A stretch of 64,000 bases of DNA, taken from Anthoceros angustus. Its lineage: Eukaryota; Streptophyta; Anthocerotopsida; Anthocerotales; Anthocerotaceae. Shown here in pieces: positions 43,900 to 57,714 of this stretch. Location of the stretch: NCBI GenBank assembly GCA_010909165.1, contig VJWM01000253.1, positions 124,001-188,000 on the forward strand, read 5' to 3'. The first letter of the stretch is position 1. Every line of letters starts with the position of its first letter. A model generated the notes under the pieces. The model searched no databases. It was given only the letters and a program-made list of their open reading frames with translations, and was not told the DNA's origin. Made by a program: the position numbers and the translations under genes.

Positions 43900-46800
43900 A
43901 TAGCTAAGTAGAGTCTAGCATTACTAGATTGATGATGGATGCCTCGGTGGAGACAAGCGATTCGATCCGACTGGGGAAACGCTCGCAAGACGGCAACGCC
44001 AAGCAGGAAAGATTGCAGAGAGTTACGAGGAGAGCACGGGCGAGATCACACTTGGACGAGGAAGAGGGGGTGGAGTCAACTCGAGTTGGGATCGGATCTT
44101 ATCGGATTGGATTCCCAACTCGAAGCGTACAAGGGCCGTACCCGATTCCACCTTGTCTTTTGATCTCGCTCCCGGTGCAACAGTCCAACTGTGAATGTAG
44201 GTCCCGCATTTAGTGGCCGGCCAACTACCGCAGCTGCTGAAAGTACTACCCGTAGTTATGGCGATCTGCCTTACTAAGCAATCTTACCCGCTGTACGGAG
44301 AAAAGAAGGGCCATGAGGATCCCGACGAGTTTGTCGAGCGCTTTGAGCTTGACGCCACAACCGTGAGGATGCGATCGTGCCCAGCTTTTTTATGGAGTCT
44401 TACGGAGCGGCCAAGTGGTACAAGCGGGAGTACATAGCTTCCGCCACACCCCTACTTTTGGGGCCTTGAAGAGAGCTTTTGTGAAAGATCAGAGGGGTCG
44501 ATGTGGAAGGATATGTCTTGTCCAAACTCGAGGGAGGGAGAGGGAAGAAGGAGACACAGCTTATGTGGAAAGGTTCCACACCCACGGATCGGGCCGGTCC
44601 GCACGAGCTAATGGCCATTCACGGTTTGCAAGAGGATTGGGGAGATGGGAAGGCACGTGCCTCCGGAGAAAAGATTTGGATCGACAAAGTCGCTCGAACT
44701 ATGAGGAGTCCAACGCGGAAGAGAAGAAGAACTAACAAACTAAGGACAAAAAGAAATACAAAAGAAGAAGAAGTACTATTCGCCTCCGATGAGCTCATGG
44801 AGGAGGATAGTTTCTTCAACCGACTCCTCGGGTAGCTCCACCAAGAGGAGACCACGAGGATTCGGAGGAGAATTCGTAAGGTGAGCGCAATCAAGGGATA
44901 GAAGGAAGAAGGGAAAAATGATCGGAAACACGACGTGCAAAAGGGAAGGAGCCGCTATATGCACGAAAGGACGCGGAGTGTGAGAAGAGAGGTGGAAACA
45001 AAAGTGGAGCAACAAGGAACAAGATGGAAATGATGGTCAAACCGAGAAACTCCATCTTAATGCCATCAAGGACCATGATAGAAGAAGGGTTACGGAGCGG
45101 CGAATCTCTTCGCTCAACTTGTGGATGCAGGGCACTCGAGGTCGAATGCCCACAAACAAAAGTGCAACCAGCTACGAGGAAGAGGATGAGGAGATGTGCT
45201 TGGAAGATACATACCAAATTCAAGAGGCAACACCGATCTCGGTACCAAAACTTTGTACTTTTGCGAAACCCCATGTGCATGGGCATTCGCAATCGATGGC
45301 AAGGAACCCCGGGCAAATGAGTGCCGTTGTTACAATTGCCGAGGGTTCGCATCTTGCTGCTGGATGCCCCTCCGCATCTCGCCGGGAATGGTGATTTTGA
45401 AAGGTGTGTGGACAAGCAATCGTCACGTAGCCGGCAGTCCCTCCCGACACCAAAAACAGTGAGGATCGCTCAACCTCTTACTGACCCACCCCCGCAAAGA
45501 AAGCCTGCCGCAATGCAAGTCAAGATGCTCAGTGGGAGGATTCCGAGGCGCACCGAGGAGCGGAAGGGTTGGATGGTGGTATTACGGACTGATTCGCTCG
45601 ACGAGCACGAGAGGAAGGACAAAGAAGGGGAGCGAGGAAAAAGGAAGAAGAACGGAGTGGAGCTTCCATAACGTCCGCAAGTGAGGAGGAAGAGGCGTTC
45701 ATCAAAGCGGGAAGGAAGAGAAGTCCAACCACAAAAGGCGACGAGGGACTCGGTATGGAGTCGAAAAAGGGGCATGCGAATCCGGACGGGAGCAAGGCAC
45801 GAACGCCACACTTAACGCGAGCGATTTCGGATGGCATCGTGTAACTTTAGCCGAGACCGCTGGATTCGAGGGTGAAGTGCAAAACGAGGACACGGACGGC
45901 GGGGACTCGAGTCGACATGGGGCGAAAAACCCGCAAGAGGGGGATGAGTCGCTCCCGTGTCGTGGAAGGTTATGGATATGATCCGACAAGAATCGAAGAC
46001 TGACAGATTTTGGCCATCCCCGACCCACCCACCCGGCCTGTTTTCAACGACCAACATCTCAAAGACATTGAAAATGACGGTGGGGTTGGCAAGGAGAAAA
46101 GTAGCACACAGTGTTCCTTTCAATTTGGCGACGCTATCATGGACCAAAAGTTCATGATAACGCTCGACAGCCTCGTGGACAATCCGCGTACCGCCAAAGA
46201 ACTGGGGCATTGAAGGCGGCACAACCCAAGAAGAGAGAACCTTTCCACCCCAAGGCAAAACCCCTCTGTGAATATGGTGGCCATGATGGACTGTGTCTGT
46301 GAGCTGAGAGAAATTATGGATGTGTAATCAAGAAGGTGCTAGATTAGAGTGGGTCAACATCATGACAGAGGAGACCGCCTAAGCTTGGGTTGCGATAGAA
46401 CATACATCAAAGGTGTTGCGCGGACATGTCCAAAATGGCGCTAGGGGAGTTGACGGAGTCCTAACCCATATTGGTACCATTCCGCACTCATGGACTACGT
46501 GGTCATTAAACAAAAAGCTGTGGTATGAGGTTCTCATTGACGAACATGGATGTATGGGGCACGTTGCACCTTCAAATGGGCAAGAAAGGAAGTGGGATTC
46601 AAACCTCGACGGGACCCCAAAATTAAGGAGGAAGGATATGTTTGACTTGGAGGAGATACATGGGAGAGACACCCACAAACGGAGGGATACACCTCTCAAG
46701 ATACCTGGGAGGATGAGAAGGAGAAATTCCCATTCGCATATTTCGTGGTCGATGAAGAGGACGACACGGAGAGATATTCCCATTCCATCAACCTATTAGG

Positions 46801-49636
46801 GTGCTATGGAGTCACAATTGACAACCCGGTGGTCGGAGAGAAGAGAGGTCGAGGAACAAGAAGTAGAGGTGAGCCGGAGCGACGATCTGGACAAACGGAG
46901 GGTGCGAGGAGGTCTCACGCTTTACCTCGACGACCTATTCCGGAATGGGGAATGCGCCAAGGAGAACCAAGACAGAGGAGGAAGGGTTCGCATCACATCC
47001 GCGGAGAGAGAGTGGCATGACGGATGAGGTCAAGGATGTGGAAGTGTTGCGCAAGGTCCTTAAGTTTTCGAAGGATGAATGCAGACTTGGAAAGGGGTAT
47101 GAAACAATTGCATGGAATTTATCCACGTTTTGCTTTTGACGTTCTGACATGAAGGGTATACCGAGGGAGTGGGGAGCACAAGATTGATCTCGAGCCGGTG
47201 TGCACACCGGATACCGCAATACAAGCTAAATCCAAAGTATTCTGAAGGTAAAGGAACAATTGAGCTCACTGACGCTATATATCCTATTGTGACATCGGAG
47301 TGGGTAGCCCCAATTGTGGTGGTTCCCAAAAGCGTAAGGGAAGATACGGTCCGCCAGATTGGAGGAAGTTAAACAAGGTGACCAAAAAGACCATTACCCG
47401 CTTCCATTCATAGACAACAATCGGACTTAGTTGCGGAGAATGGTCTACCTGCTTCTCGGATGGGTATTCTATTACATCTCGTGGAGAGTGATTGGCCCCC
47501 AATGCCTTCACTATGATCGGGAACCTATGCCTACAAACGGAGTGCGCGATTAACAGGGCACCGTGATCCTTCATGCGGTTGTCAAGATTTTCAAGGAATA
47601 CCTTAGGGACTTCATGGAGGTCTTCCGGATGACTTCGTGTTTGAAAAGATCACCTCAACCACCTTCGCAAATGTCCGAACGGTGTCAATGCACAATTGTG
47701 TCTACATCCCGAGAATGTTATTTCGGCATGCCGAGGGTATTTTGTTGGGGCACCGTGACGGCTGGGGATAGAGGTCGAGGATAAGGTCAAAATCATTACC
47801 GCCTCAAGCCACCTACCACCAAGGAGCTTAGGGATTCCTCGGAATGGTAGGCTATTATCAAGGTTTGTGAAGAATTTCTCCGTAAGGCCCGCTACGTAAT
47901 CGCGCAAGGACCGGAGTGGAATGGACGCAAAACGAGAGGAGGCCTTCAATGATCTTCGCACCACCCTCGATCACCCACGCCGCGGGGCCGATCGAGCAAG
48001 AAGTTCCACGTGTTTGTAGACGTTCCTATGCAATCGGTACCATTCTAAGCCAAAGGGATGACAAGAAGCACGATTATCCAATCTATTATGCAGGAGGCGA
48101 ACGACGCAGAAGAAGTATACCACCACCGAGAGGAGGCGCTAGGGATGGTGTACTCGGTTCGCAAGTTCCACTATTTGCTATCCTACGAGTCTTCCATGTG
48201 GACCACTTCGCCTCAAACACCGTAAACAAACCGACGTCTGACGCATAGCAAGATGGATCCTACTCCCGCAAGAATTCACGCTCACGGTGGAGACCAGAGG
48301 AGGGAGTAAACATGTGAATGCATTACATTTCGAGGTCGAAAGAGGAGGTTACACAGACCAAAACGACGATTTTCCCGATGAAGCTGTCATGCGAGTTAGA
48401 GGGGAAGGCACGGCCAACCATAAGGCGAGGGTAAATGGTGGCTCGGCAGAAATGAGAAGGGAGAACGGGATACACAAGGCCCACTCACGAGGAGATGATG
48501 GAATTCGGAACGGGAAAATACCACCGGATCTTTCAAACCCCAGGGCAGGCACTATTCGCGTCGCTTGTACGACGAAAGACAATCAGACATCGGGACCGGA
48601 TGGACAAAGTTATGGGTAACAAGGAGCAAAGTTATCCGAAAATACGAGATGCACGAGGGGAAGCGAGGACATTTTGCCGCACATATCACGCAAGAAGGTG
48701 CTTGAAACGGGTATCGGTGGCAAACCATGCATCGTGATGCTAGGAGTTTGTTAAACGCGATGCTCGAGGGTTGGGAAACCGTCCGCAACCACTCAATGGC
48801 CAATGGTTCCATATGGCGCCATTCGAGAAATGGGGAATAGACTTTGTTGGTCCCATACCAAAAACGAGGACGCGATAAAAATACATCCTCGTCGACTATT
48901 GCACGCGATGGTGGAAGCCCAAGCACTGTAGACACACTCATGTAGTGGCTGTGTTCCTCTATGAATGATTATCACCGATATGGTGTCCTTGGAGCTTGTC
49001 GGCGAGGGTCACATTTCCAACGGTTATATCTCATATGACGATCTCTACTTCAACGCTCGCCACAGAAAACGACTCCTTATAATCCCAAGGCAAATGGCTT
49101 AACGGAAAAGGCGAATGGGCTTGTGCAGATCCTCAACAAGCTAACGGTGGAATACGCGACGATCGGGATCTTAAGCTTCACTCGCCCGGGCATACAGGAT
49201 CGCAGAGAAAATAACAACGCAACAAACACCGCATTACCTCACACGGCCATTCTCCCAGAATGCCTATTGAGTTTGAAATTCCCACCGCGATCAGAAACTA
49301 ACCGCATGGCGAGAGGAAAGTCACCGAACGCCTGGTCGCTTCGCTAAACATACAGAGGATAGGCTGAGCGTCATGCGATATTCAAAGGAAAATATGGCAT
49401 GACAAGGTTATGGAAGCAAGAGTGGGTAGTTCCGTGACTTGGCCTCGTCAGACGACAGGTACATGCACTTCGCAAGCTCCACCTTCGATGGATGGGGCCA
49501 TATAGGTTCTCAAGTCTTCAAATGGCTCAAGACAACCGCAAGAACTAGGTGACCTCCACCACCACCCGAGTCAATGGGTGGAGGGTCAAGAAGTATTATA
49601 CTAAGTTGGCGGACGCCAACAAATGAGAAGGGAGTA
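43900..49636 (+). pseudogene. Ty3/Gypsy gag-pol, heavily frameshifted
   Basis: Recognisable blocks in colinear order, in shifting frames: Gag EDPDEFVERFELDA (about 44310-44350); zinc knuckle CYNCRGF with a frameshift before LAAGCP (about 45325-45370); RT YPIVTSEWVAPIVVVPK (about 47280-47330), KLNKVTKKDHYPLPF (about 47365-47410), the FMEVF..DDF catalytic region (47611-47640) and the CYFGMPR region (47715-47740); RNase H ILSQRDDKKHDYPIYYAG (about 48040-48095); integrase GIDFVGPI (about 48835-48860) and NPKANGL (about 49085). A polypurine run AAATGAGAAGGGAGTA (49621-49636) precedes the 3' LTR. The motif wording fits the Athila/Tat side of Gypsy. Dozens of indels make every product non-functional as written. 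Confidence 0.88.
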
Positions 49637-52600
49637 TGTAAACGATCTATCCGACTTGGAAACCCTGAAATGTGCTCAAGTTTTTTTTTGTTTTTTGGAG
49701 TGTGAAAATAAGTCGGGTTGGTAGTAGGGGGTATTTATAGAAAAATGTCCTTGGCCTATGGAGTTCTTTTCTTGTTTTATTGCCTAGGTTAGAAAATAAA
49801 TGGTCCGGAATTTGGTGTTCCTTGGCCCATGGACTCGAATGTTCCCTAAAAAGTCTATATATGTGAGATAGGGGGTTTGGAATAATTAGAGTAGGAGGGG
49901 TCGAGACGCCGAATGAATGAGTGTGGGGTTGTGGATTGGGATGTGGAAAGCGGTCGAGAGGTAACAGAGTAGGGGAACCCGGGAAACTTAACCCTAGGAA
50001 TGTGAATCCCGCTCAAACAACGGAGCGCAACGGCGGGCCGGACGGGAGCGAGCGGAGCGCGACGACGGGCAAGCGCGACGAAGTCGAGGAGCCGGTCCGG
50101 GGCACCGTGATGGAGGGGCGCGAGGCGCAACGAAAGGAGCTCAACCCGCCGATATCGCGAGGCGCGACGCAGAGGAGGAAGGCGCGATGCAGCGCGCCTT
50201 GCCGAGGAGGAGGAACCGAGACCGACCCCCGTGAAATTCGCAGCGAGGTGGCGGTGGCGCGAGACCGTGAAGACCGTGAGAGGGATGGCGCCAAGGTCAC
50301 CACCAAATTGTGCTTGCCCAATGGCCGAACATGGATCATTGGAAAGTTCGAGGAGTGGTGAAGGAGTCAAGCCGGGTTTCATGGAAGAGCGGTGGAATTA
50401 CATGAACTCGACGGTGCGGAGTGTGCGCCACACGGGACAACAGCAAAGGGGATTTAGAGCGGCCGCAGGATTGGGACCGGAGTTAGAAGGGTGCGGGCGA
50501 AGCAAGGAGGAGGCGGGCGGTTGGTGATGGAGCCGCCAGAAAAGAAGCACGGCAAGAAGAGCACCGCCCGTTAAAGCGGGCGAATTGCGAACCCAACGGC
50601 CGTTGACGAGGGATTTGGCAACAACTTGATGGGTCCGCCGGTGGCTCCTATGTTTCGCAGACAAGAAGTGGATTATTTGTCCGACCACTTCTGCCTTCAT
50701 GAAGTGGTCAAGAAGATCGATTAGCGAATTCTCTTCGACAAGTTGTGTGTGAAGAGAGGTTGAACTTGATTTCCTCCGCCTCGGCCTCTCTAATCTCACC
50801 ATTTCGTCCATCTTTATGTTTACGCTAACTGCCTGAGGTGGAGATTGTAGCCTCCTCCACATGTGGAAGCCGGTTAGGGAGGTGAAATGGAAGGCGGAGG
50901 AGCCCAAGGAGGAAAAATCGATAGCCGGGAGTCGGCAGTGCCTGGAGGAGGAGAAGGAAATTCCCACCAAGAAAAGGAGGAAGACCGGGGTGAAAGGCGG
51001 CATCAAAAAGGTGAAGGATGCGCCACTGTGTCAAAAACGCACCAAGGCCACAGAAAATGAAAGCCAAACGGCAGCTTGAGGTGGCGTAAGAGGAGGCGCG
51101 ATCCGAGGACAATTTTCGATGCGATGATGAATCAACTCCGAGGGTTTAGGGTCGACCTCGAGGCGGACCCTCCTCAAAGATGGGAAGAGATTTTCAAGGG
51201 GACCCCACCGCTGAGAGGTGGATGCAACAATTGGTGAGGCGCACCGCCACAACAAGTGGACTTGCGTGAGCCGACCACGCCGTGATCCGGGCCCAAGCGC
51301 ATTTGTTGGATCTTTAGCTCTCACCGGCTCAAGGTGCAGGGCGACGGAGGAAGTGGTGAAGGCCAGTTTGACGAAGAGGAGGCCAAGCGCAAGCAACTGG
51401 AGGAAGACAAGCGGAACTAGAGGAAATAAGGGCCAAGATTCAAGAAGATTTGTGCAGGCCTGTGAGAAGTTGCAAGCCATGACGAGCCGCAGGAAGCACT
51501 CATGGCTCAAATTAAGGATGCCCACAGACGAACCAGAGATGCAGGGGAGTTGTTGAGCCCGTGAGGAAGCGGCCTCGGTGGAAAAGGCCCATAAGCGGAG
51601 CGATATAAGCGGAGCGGATGAGGCACGCACGGGCCGTAAAAGACAAAGGGAAGGCAGCGGTGACCACGATCGAGTAGCGGAAGGGCCTACCGAAGGAAGG
51701 AAAGAACCGAGGTAGCCGAAACCTCACCTACCGCGGTAACGAACGACGCCGGAGTCCACCACCAGGTAGTCGAAACCGCACCGACATTGGCGCAACCAAC
51801 CCAAGGCGGGGCGGCGGTGGTGCGACGTGGCGCCTCGCGAGGACATAGGCCGTGCAACTGTGTAGCCTACGAGGAGGGGGTAAGCACCTCACCGCAGGGG
51901 GTCCTATTATTACCACACATGGATGAGGAAACTTATGTGCCCGGTCTATATGTGAATGGAGAACGCGGCTTAACCTCACCGCCCATGTGCGTGGAAATAG
52001 GAGGGATGTGGCCTACCATCGCAAGTGAGGACCCGGTGCATACTTCTACCACCGCGCCTGGGGGTTGGCTCCTATTATGCGGAGGCGACTTTGGAGGAGT
52101 TGAGCGAGGAGGAGGTCGCTTGGGTGGACGAGGAACCAATAATCCTCAATAGGCGGCCGGAAGATGCGAAGCCAGGTGGTACACCTCAAATTCACGCCCA
52201 GCAGGATGTGAGGTGGAAGTAGTGTGGGAGAACCCGTCCACCAGCGGCAAGGAGAGCTCGTGGCGAATGGAGGACGAGGGGCCGACGGCCGAGGTAGGGC
52301 GCAGAGAAGCGAGGGTGAGGTAGCAACCTAAAGATAATTTAGATGCCGCACCGACCTAGGATCGCCCGAATTGTGGGCGGCCTTCGCGATAGCCATCTTA
52401 GGACCTAAAAATCCGGTGGTGCCCCAGATGTATAAGAGGGGCGAATTAGGTCCCTCACGATAACTCGTTGAGATCCCCACGCCTGGTTGGAGACGTCCGT
52501 GATGAGGTGGTGTGCGCGAGACGCCCTAGGGGTGGTCGAGAGCTTGCCCGCACTGGGGAGGAGGGGTGATAAAGCAATCTTGCCGACAAAGGAGGAGGAA

Positions 52601-53314
52601 ACCAAGGGATTGGCGCGGGTCCGGAGCTTGCTCGTAACGCGACGCCTGGGGTTCTTCTTTCCTTCACACTTGTCCTTAGTTGTGTTCAAAGCGAGAGTGT
52701 TGAGTGGATGGTTGGAAGCGGCGATTGAGGGAGAGAGAGAGAGGAGAAGATTGGGTGAAGGAGTGACTAAACATCACGCTGGCGCGAGCAGGTGTGAGAG
52801 GAGTTGAGAAGGGAACTAATTGAGAGACTAGCAAGGGAGATTTGTGTGAATCCAAAAGAAACCAAACCGGTTGGTGGAAGCATGGGGGGAACAACGCTGT
52901 AAAGTGAGTGTGCGCCTGTGTGTGTGTGGAGCGTGAGGGATTTGTGGAATTAGGTCCCTAGGAATCGTGTGTGCATGAAGTGTGGAGTAAAAGCCGATCA
53001 GGGTGGACGCCGTGGGATCCGCGCCGTGGCGCCCGGAAATAAGTCGCTAGGGTTTGGTGGGACCCACCTCGTGGTCAAGCAACTACCCAGAGAGCCACCG
53101 CGGTCGTGGAATAAGAGGCGGTCGTGGAATAAGAGTAGCTAGAGTCGGGGGTAGTAGTGGTTGAGTAGATAGGGAGGAGTAAGTCAAGTCGACTTAGGTG
53201 AAGGTCAGAAGAGCGCCTCGGCACAAACCATTCCCTTTGGGAGCGAATCCAAGCCTACAACGACATTGAGGGCGAATGTGGACTCACTGTCCTCGACACA
53301 AATCCACACCCACA
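49637..53314 (+). repeat. Gypsy 3' LTR, about 3.68 kb
   Basis: Direct repeat of 40106-43853, starting TGTAAACGATC after the polypurine tract and ending CACACCCACA, followed by TGCTC (candidate TSD). The embedded coiled-coil and YVPGLYVNGER stretches are present again (about 51370-51470 and 51935-51975). Confidence 0.75.
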
Positions 53315-55480
53315 TGCTCCCCCGCGCTTGTAAACCTATCAGGCGAGAGGACCAGAGCTATCTGGTCCTCCATCTCACCCCTAGTGCGTGCTATAGCCGA
53401 GACCCTTGTGGTGATGTTAGGCCCCAAACTCATCGATGGGTTCCTCCTTCCTATCTCGGGCGAATCGACTCTCCCGCGACTACTCGGTAGAGCATTGAGG
53501 TCACCCCTGAACAGTAGTGACTTTCTCGGATCACGCCGTGCCCAAGGGGTTGGGCCGATTCCTCCTGACTGTGGTTTCTCGCCACTGCTCGCTGGACCTG
53601 TGCCCGCCTTCCTTGTCCTGCTTCGGCCTGTGTGAGCCCCTGCCTGTGGCTCTAGGCGGGTTGGAGTCTCTGCTCACCCGACCTCTCTTGGTTCCCAGTC
53701 TTTAGCAACTCCTGCTTTAGCAACCGCAACAAACCTTAGTAACCCGCCACATTCCTCATGGACACTTCACTTCTCATCTTCACTCCCACACCGGAGATGG
53801 CCTCTTCCTCCCACTCTCTTTGGGCTTCCTTCTTTTCAACACCGCCTGTGCATGGAAGGTCGAGACCATCTCTATCCCTCCAAAGAATCCTGGCATGGTC
53901 AAAACGTGATTAAGTAAGGAGAGATAGAGCTAAGGATGGATGGTAGGGGTGGTCCTCTCCTCGCAAGCCGTGGTCATAGGAACATCCTCGGCCCAATCTA
54001 TCTTGACCCTCTCACCACTTCGTAGAGAAAGACAAGAAAATGGTCAAGAATGTGCTCTAGCTTCTTAGTGAGCTGAGAGCACAGGATCCACTTGGCTAAT
54101 CCAGCCAGCTTAGGGTCTAACTTGTTGGTGACCCAGCCATTCTCCACTCTAGACAATGTGGGAGCAATGGCACCTGTGCCTCTGCAATTTTTGGGGAGAT
54201 GGCTTTCCGAAGGATCAATGATTATTCCGCCACATTCTCTTCAGTCTCCATAGATGTACCGAACAATGAATATTCCACCAAGGGGTTGGTTCTCGTGTTG
54301 CCTTCCGTAGCCTCTCCCTCATGTGTCCCGCACATTCCCGAACCAACTCGCCACCGTAAGACCACTTTTGTCCATGAAGGACAAGTGATGCTTTAGCCAC
54401 CATGAACCTGCCACTTCCGTTCCCATGTTGGGCCATCGGATGCTGGTAATGGCCTCAATGGCCACCGTGAGTGTTCTTCTTAGGCCCCATGCTCCTTGTC
54501 CCGTGACGCGAGCCCAGAGTTTACAGAGCAAAATCCCGGCCACACCGCCACGCCCCTCGCACTCCATCTCCACAAGCAAGGTGGAGTGCCCCTGATCATT
54601 TTGCTCCGCCGAATCCATCAATCTCCTCCCCACATACAAATGCTGCCTCGCTGTCCGCCGGCTTGGTATCTCGTGTCCCCACGACTGGAGAGCGCGCGAC
54701 TACCCATGGTGTCCAATTGATTCCACCCCGCAATGCCCTATTTTCTATGGCCCGATCTCAGTACTCCGACACCACCCTGGAATTGGAACCCTATTCCAAT
54801 CCCCCTGCCTCACAACATGCCGCCCGCCTCCCGCCAAGCTTCTACCTTCTTCCGACCTCAACATGTGAGGTCCGGGGTGTATCCTGCAACTACTTGCTAG
54901 ATACGACTTCGGTGCGCTCTGCCTCACCCTTTATCCAGAGCCTTCCTTAGGTGCGTACACCAATTTGCACACACTACTCGCACGCCCACCTCTTTCCCGC
55001 TGTACCCGCGTCCTTACTTACGCCCCATCTGATCCACCCCGCCTCCTCAATTTCTTGCGGTATGCCTGCCGTGACTGAGCCGCCTGCCTGTGAGCCGCCG
55101 GCCCGATTGTTCCACACCCGCTATTGGGCAGACTTTACACGCGCCTAACCCGCGAGCCCGATTGCCGCCATGCCGCTGCCTCTGAGCTTCTCACCAATCC
55201 TTCGCTCCGCTGACCTCCCCTCTATGCCGTAGCCCCAGGATCACACCCGACTCAAGACACTGACCTTCTACCCCGCTTCCACCGCCCGCCCCCTGGACCC
55301 CGCCACTCCAACCTCGACCTGCTCACTGCACCGATGCTCATATTTGTGCCACCGCCTTTGGGCCCTCGCATTCGCTTCCGCCTCCGGGCTCACTTACGCC
55401 CGAGCTTGAGGCGCTGCGCCTGCCTACCGCTCGGGTTTATCGCAATTATTCCTCCTCGTCATTGACTTAATTGCTACTTA
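53315..55480. other. Right flank of the Gypsy insertion; decayed repeat
   Basis: No intact gene. Minus-strand frames at 54215-54639 (SWWLKHHLSFMDKSGLTVAS) and near 54000-54110 (LTKKLEHILDHFLVFLYEVV) look like a diverged relative of the second half of the PKK ORF. Weak evidence only. Confidence 0.35.
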
Positions 55481-55822
55481 GGACCCCGCCCAAGCATTCG
55501 CTCAATATTTTCCAATGATTTTCGTCAATGACTAATTTATCGGAAAATAACTCCGACTTGGTTGCTTCCATAGCAACAGTTCTCAGTCTGTCCCATAGCA
55601 ACAGTCCTGCTAGCAACGCCCTAGCATCCGCTAGCAACCCCGAGCGCCCAACCTCCAAGGTTCTCGTCTGTGTCGACTAGACTCTTCCTCCTACTAGGCT
55701 CTAGTAGACTTTTCTTATTTCCTAACCTACTTCACATTCCAACTCCACACGATTCTCACAACTTAAACACAAAAACAAAAACACCTTTTCGAGGGGTCTC
55801 GAGTACCCATGTGGTCACCACA
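55480..55822 (+). repeat. LTR-like repeat X, copy 3
   Basis: Plus-strand copy of the repeat at 30443-30792 and 33005-33367, ending GGTCACCACA. TGGTACCAAGCAGA at 55826 could be a degenerate primer-binding site. Confidence 0.65.
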
Positions 55823-55839
55823 TCATGGTACCAAGCAGA

Positions 55840-57714
55840 TCAACCCACGACGGCACGACGCCACGAGCCCCATAGACCAAGAGGGAGGCGAAGAGGAAGA
55901 CGGCCCCACCACTACGGCCCCCCAGATCGCCTCGGCCCGCCTTGCCAACCCGGGAGTAAGGAGGCAGGAAACCTATGTGAGAAGAGCGTAATCTGGGATG
56001 CGCCTGTTGGAGGACACCGGGCAAGAACCCCACCCCGAGCCCGCCCTATCATCGCCGATCAGAGGGGAAAGCAGCCACCCCTGACTTTCACCGCCTCCCG
56101 GACCCCAAACGGGCGGGCAAGGAGAAGGAGCCAGCGCTGCGGGCCAAGTTGAGGTAGAGGCCCCATCAGCTAGCCGACCTAAGGGTCCTGATTGGGTCCG
56201 GAGTCCCTAGTTTGGCCTCTCGATCACCATGGTCCGCGGTTTAATACGAGATACCCGCACTACCAACGGACTTTCACGGGACTCAAAGAATGCCGCGGTG
56301 GAAGAGACACGGTGGAGCCCACGCTGACGGTGTGTTTTGGGGCTCAGAACTGCAGAGAAAGCCCAGGAAGTGGAGGCCACCGTAAGGAGAATGGTGGAGC
56401 CAGAGCTGGGGCGGAGGCGGCCCAAGCGGCCAGGAGAAAGGCGGAGACCCTCGCTAGGGTTGGCGAGGAGAAGCGATTGACGCAGCCTGAGGCCAGTCCG
56501 CTCATCAGATAGAAGGTGTGGTGCTTCACCTGTGGTGAATAACAAGCGTAGAGCCAAGGTGCAAGCAAAGGCAGAGGACCTTTGTAGGAGGAGGGGAGCG
56601 GCCCAAGAGGAGGCAGAGGAGGCAAGAAGGCAGGGGGAGAGGGCCAAGGACCTGGCCGAAACCGCTGACAGAGCGCACTCAAGCCCGGAGGCATGTGAAG
56701 GGGGCGTGAGGCGAGGCCTTGGCCAAGATGACACGTGGACAACTACTGCAAGACTTCGAACCGTGGAGGGAGGCGGCGGGAGTAGCCACGGCCAATTTGA
56801 AGGCAGAGCAGGCAGCGGCAGAGTAGGCACGGGTAATCCATGAAGAGGAGAGGGAGGCCAGCACCAGAGAGATGGGGGACCTCTAGGCACAGCTGTAGGG
56901 TGTGGAGGAACGGCGCCAAGAGTCGGAAGACCGGAAAGAGACCCTGGAGCTACAGCTCCAGGTAATGGAGGAGCGCAACGGAATTCTCCAAGGGAGAACC
57001 GCGGACCACGAGCGGGAGATAGAGCGGCTCCAGCTCTGTTGGAGGGCGGAGGAAAGTCGGCGGCGAAATAAGGAGCAGGACATCGCCGAGTTGGAGAAGG
57101 ACTTGGAGGAGCGAGCCGGAGCGGAGTCACCGGAAAGAGATATGAGCCTCCGGCAAGGATGGACGGGAGAGAGAGCCCGAGGAAGAGCGTGGTTGCTTGG
57201 TCCGAAGGGAAGGCGGCGGGGAACGGCCGGGCCATGGCTGCATGTTGGCCGAGCCACAGAGATGCCGGGAGGAGGAGCGGAGCAGCAGCAGAGGTCAGTA
57301 GTGGCGAGGCGGCCTTGGCAGCCTCGAGGGACTTAGCTTATCCGACCGGGATCATGGATCTTTGGCGAGACAAAAAGAAAACCCGACACGCCACCGCTGA
57401 GAACCGGAGGCGTGAATATCGGGTGCCTGTGCCCATGTGGAGGAGGCCCATTCAACAGTCGACTCACCGCCCACATCATGCGGGCCCTCAAGGCGGTGGA
57501 GATCGTGCCCCACACCCGGCTGTGATTGAAGGGCCACCTGAAGAGTTGGAAGGAGGAGAGAGAGACGAGGGCCTAGGAGAAAGTGCCACAAGAACTTTGG
57601 GGCGCCTGCTCGGACGAGAGCAAGAACGAGGGAAGGGAGCGCCTGACGAGGGATGGACGGACACCACCCCGACAAGAGGTAAGTCCGTCACAACCACAAG
57701 GGAGGAAGGAGAGG
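55840..57714 (+). pseudogene. Coiled-coil gag-like ORF, frameshifted
   Basis: The plus strand encodes long Glu/Arg/Lys/Ala-rich heptad-like stretches: AEEARRQGERAKDLAETADR (about 56610), KETLELQLQVMEERNGILQ (about 56935) and RNKEQDIAELEKDLEERAG (about 57065). This resembles gag or additional-ORF coiled coils of plant LTR elements. The long minus-strand frame 56207-57235 is its antisense shadow. Confidence 0.45.

Noticed and set aside
56207-57235. 342-codon minus-strand ORF rich in Pro, Leu and Ser
   Set aside because: It is the antisense shadow of the Glu/Arg-rich coiled-coil gag-like frame on the plus strand.
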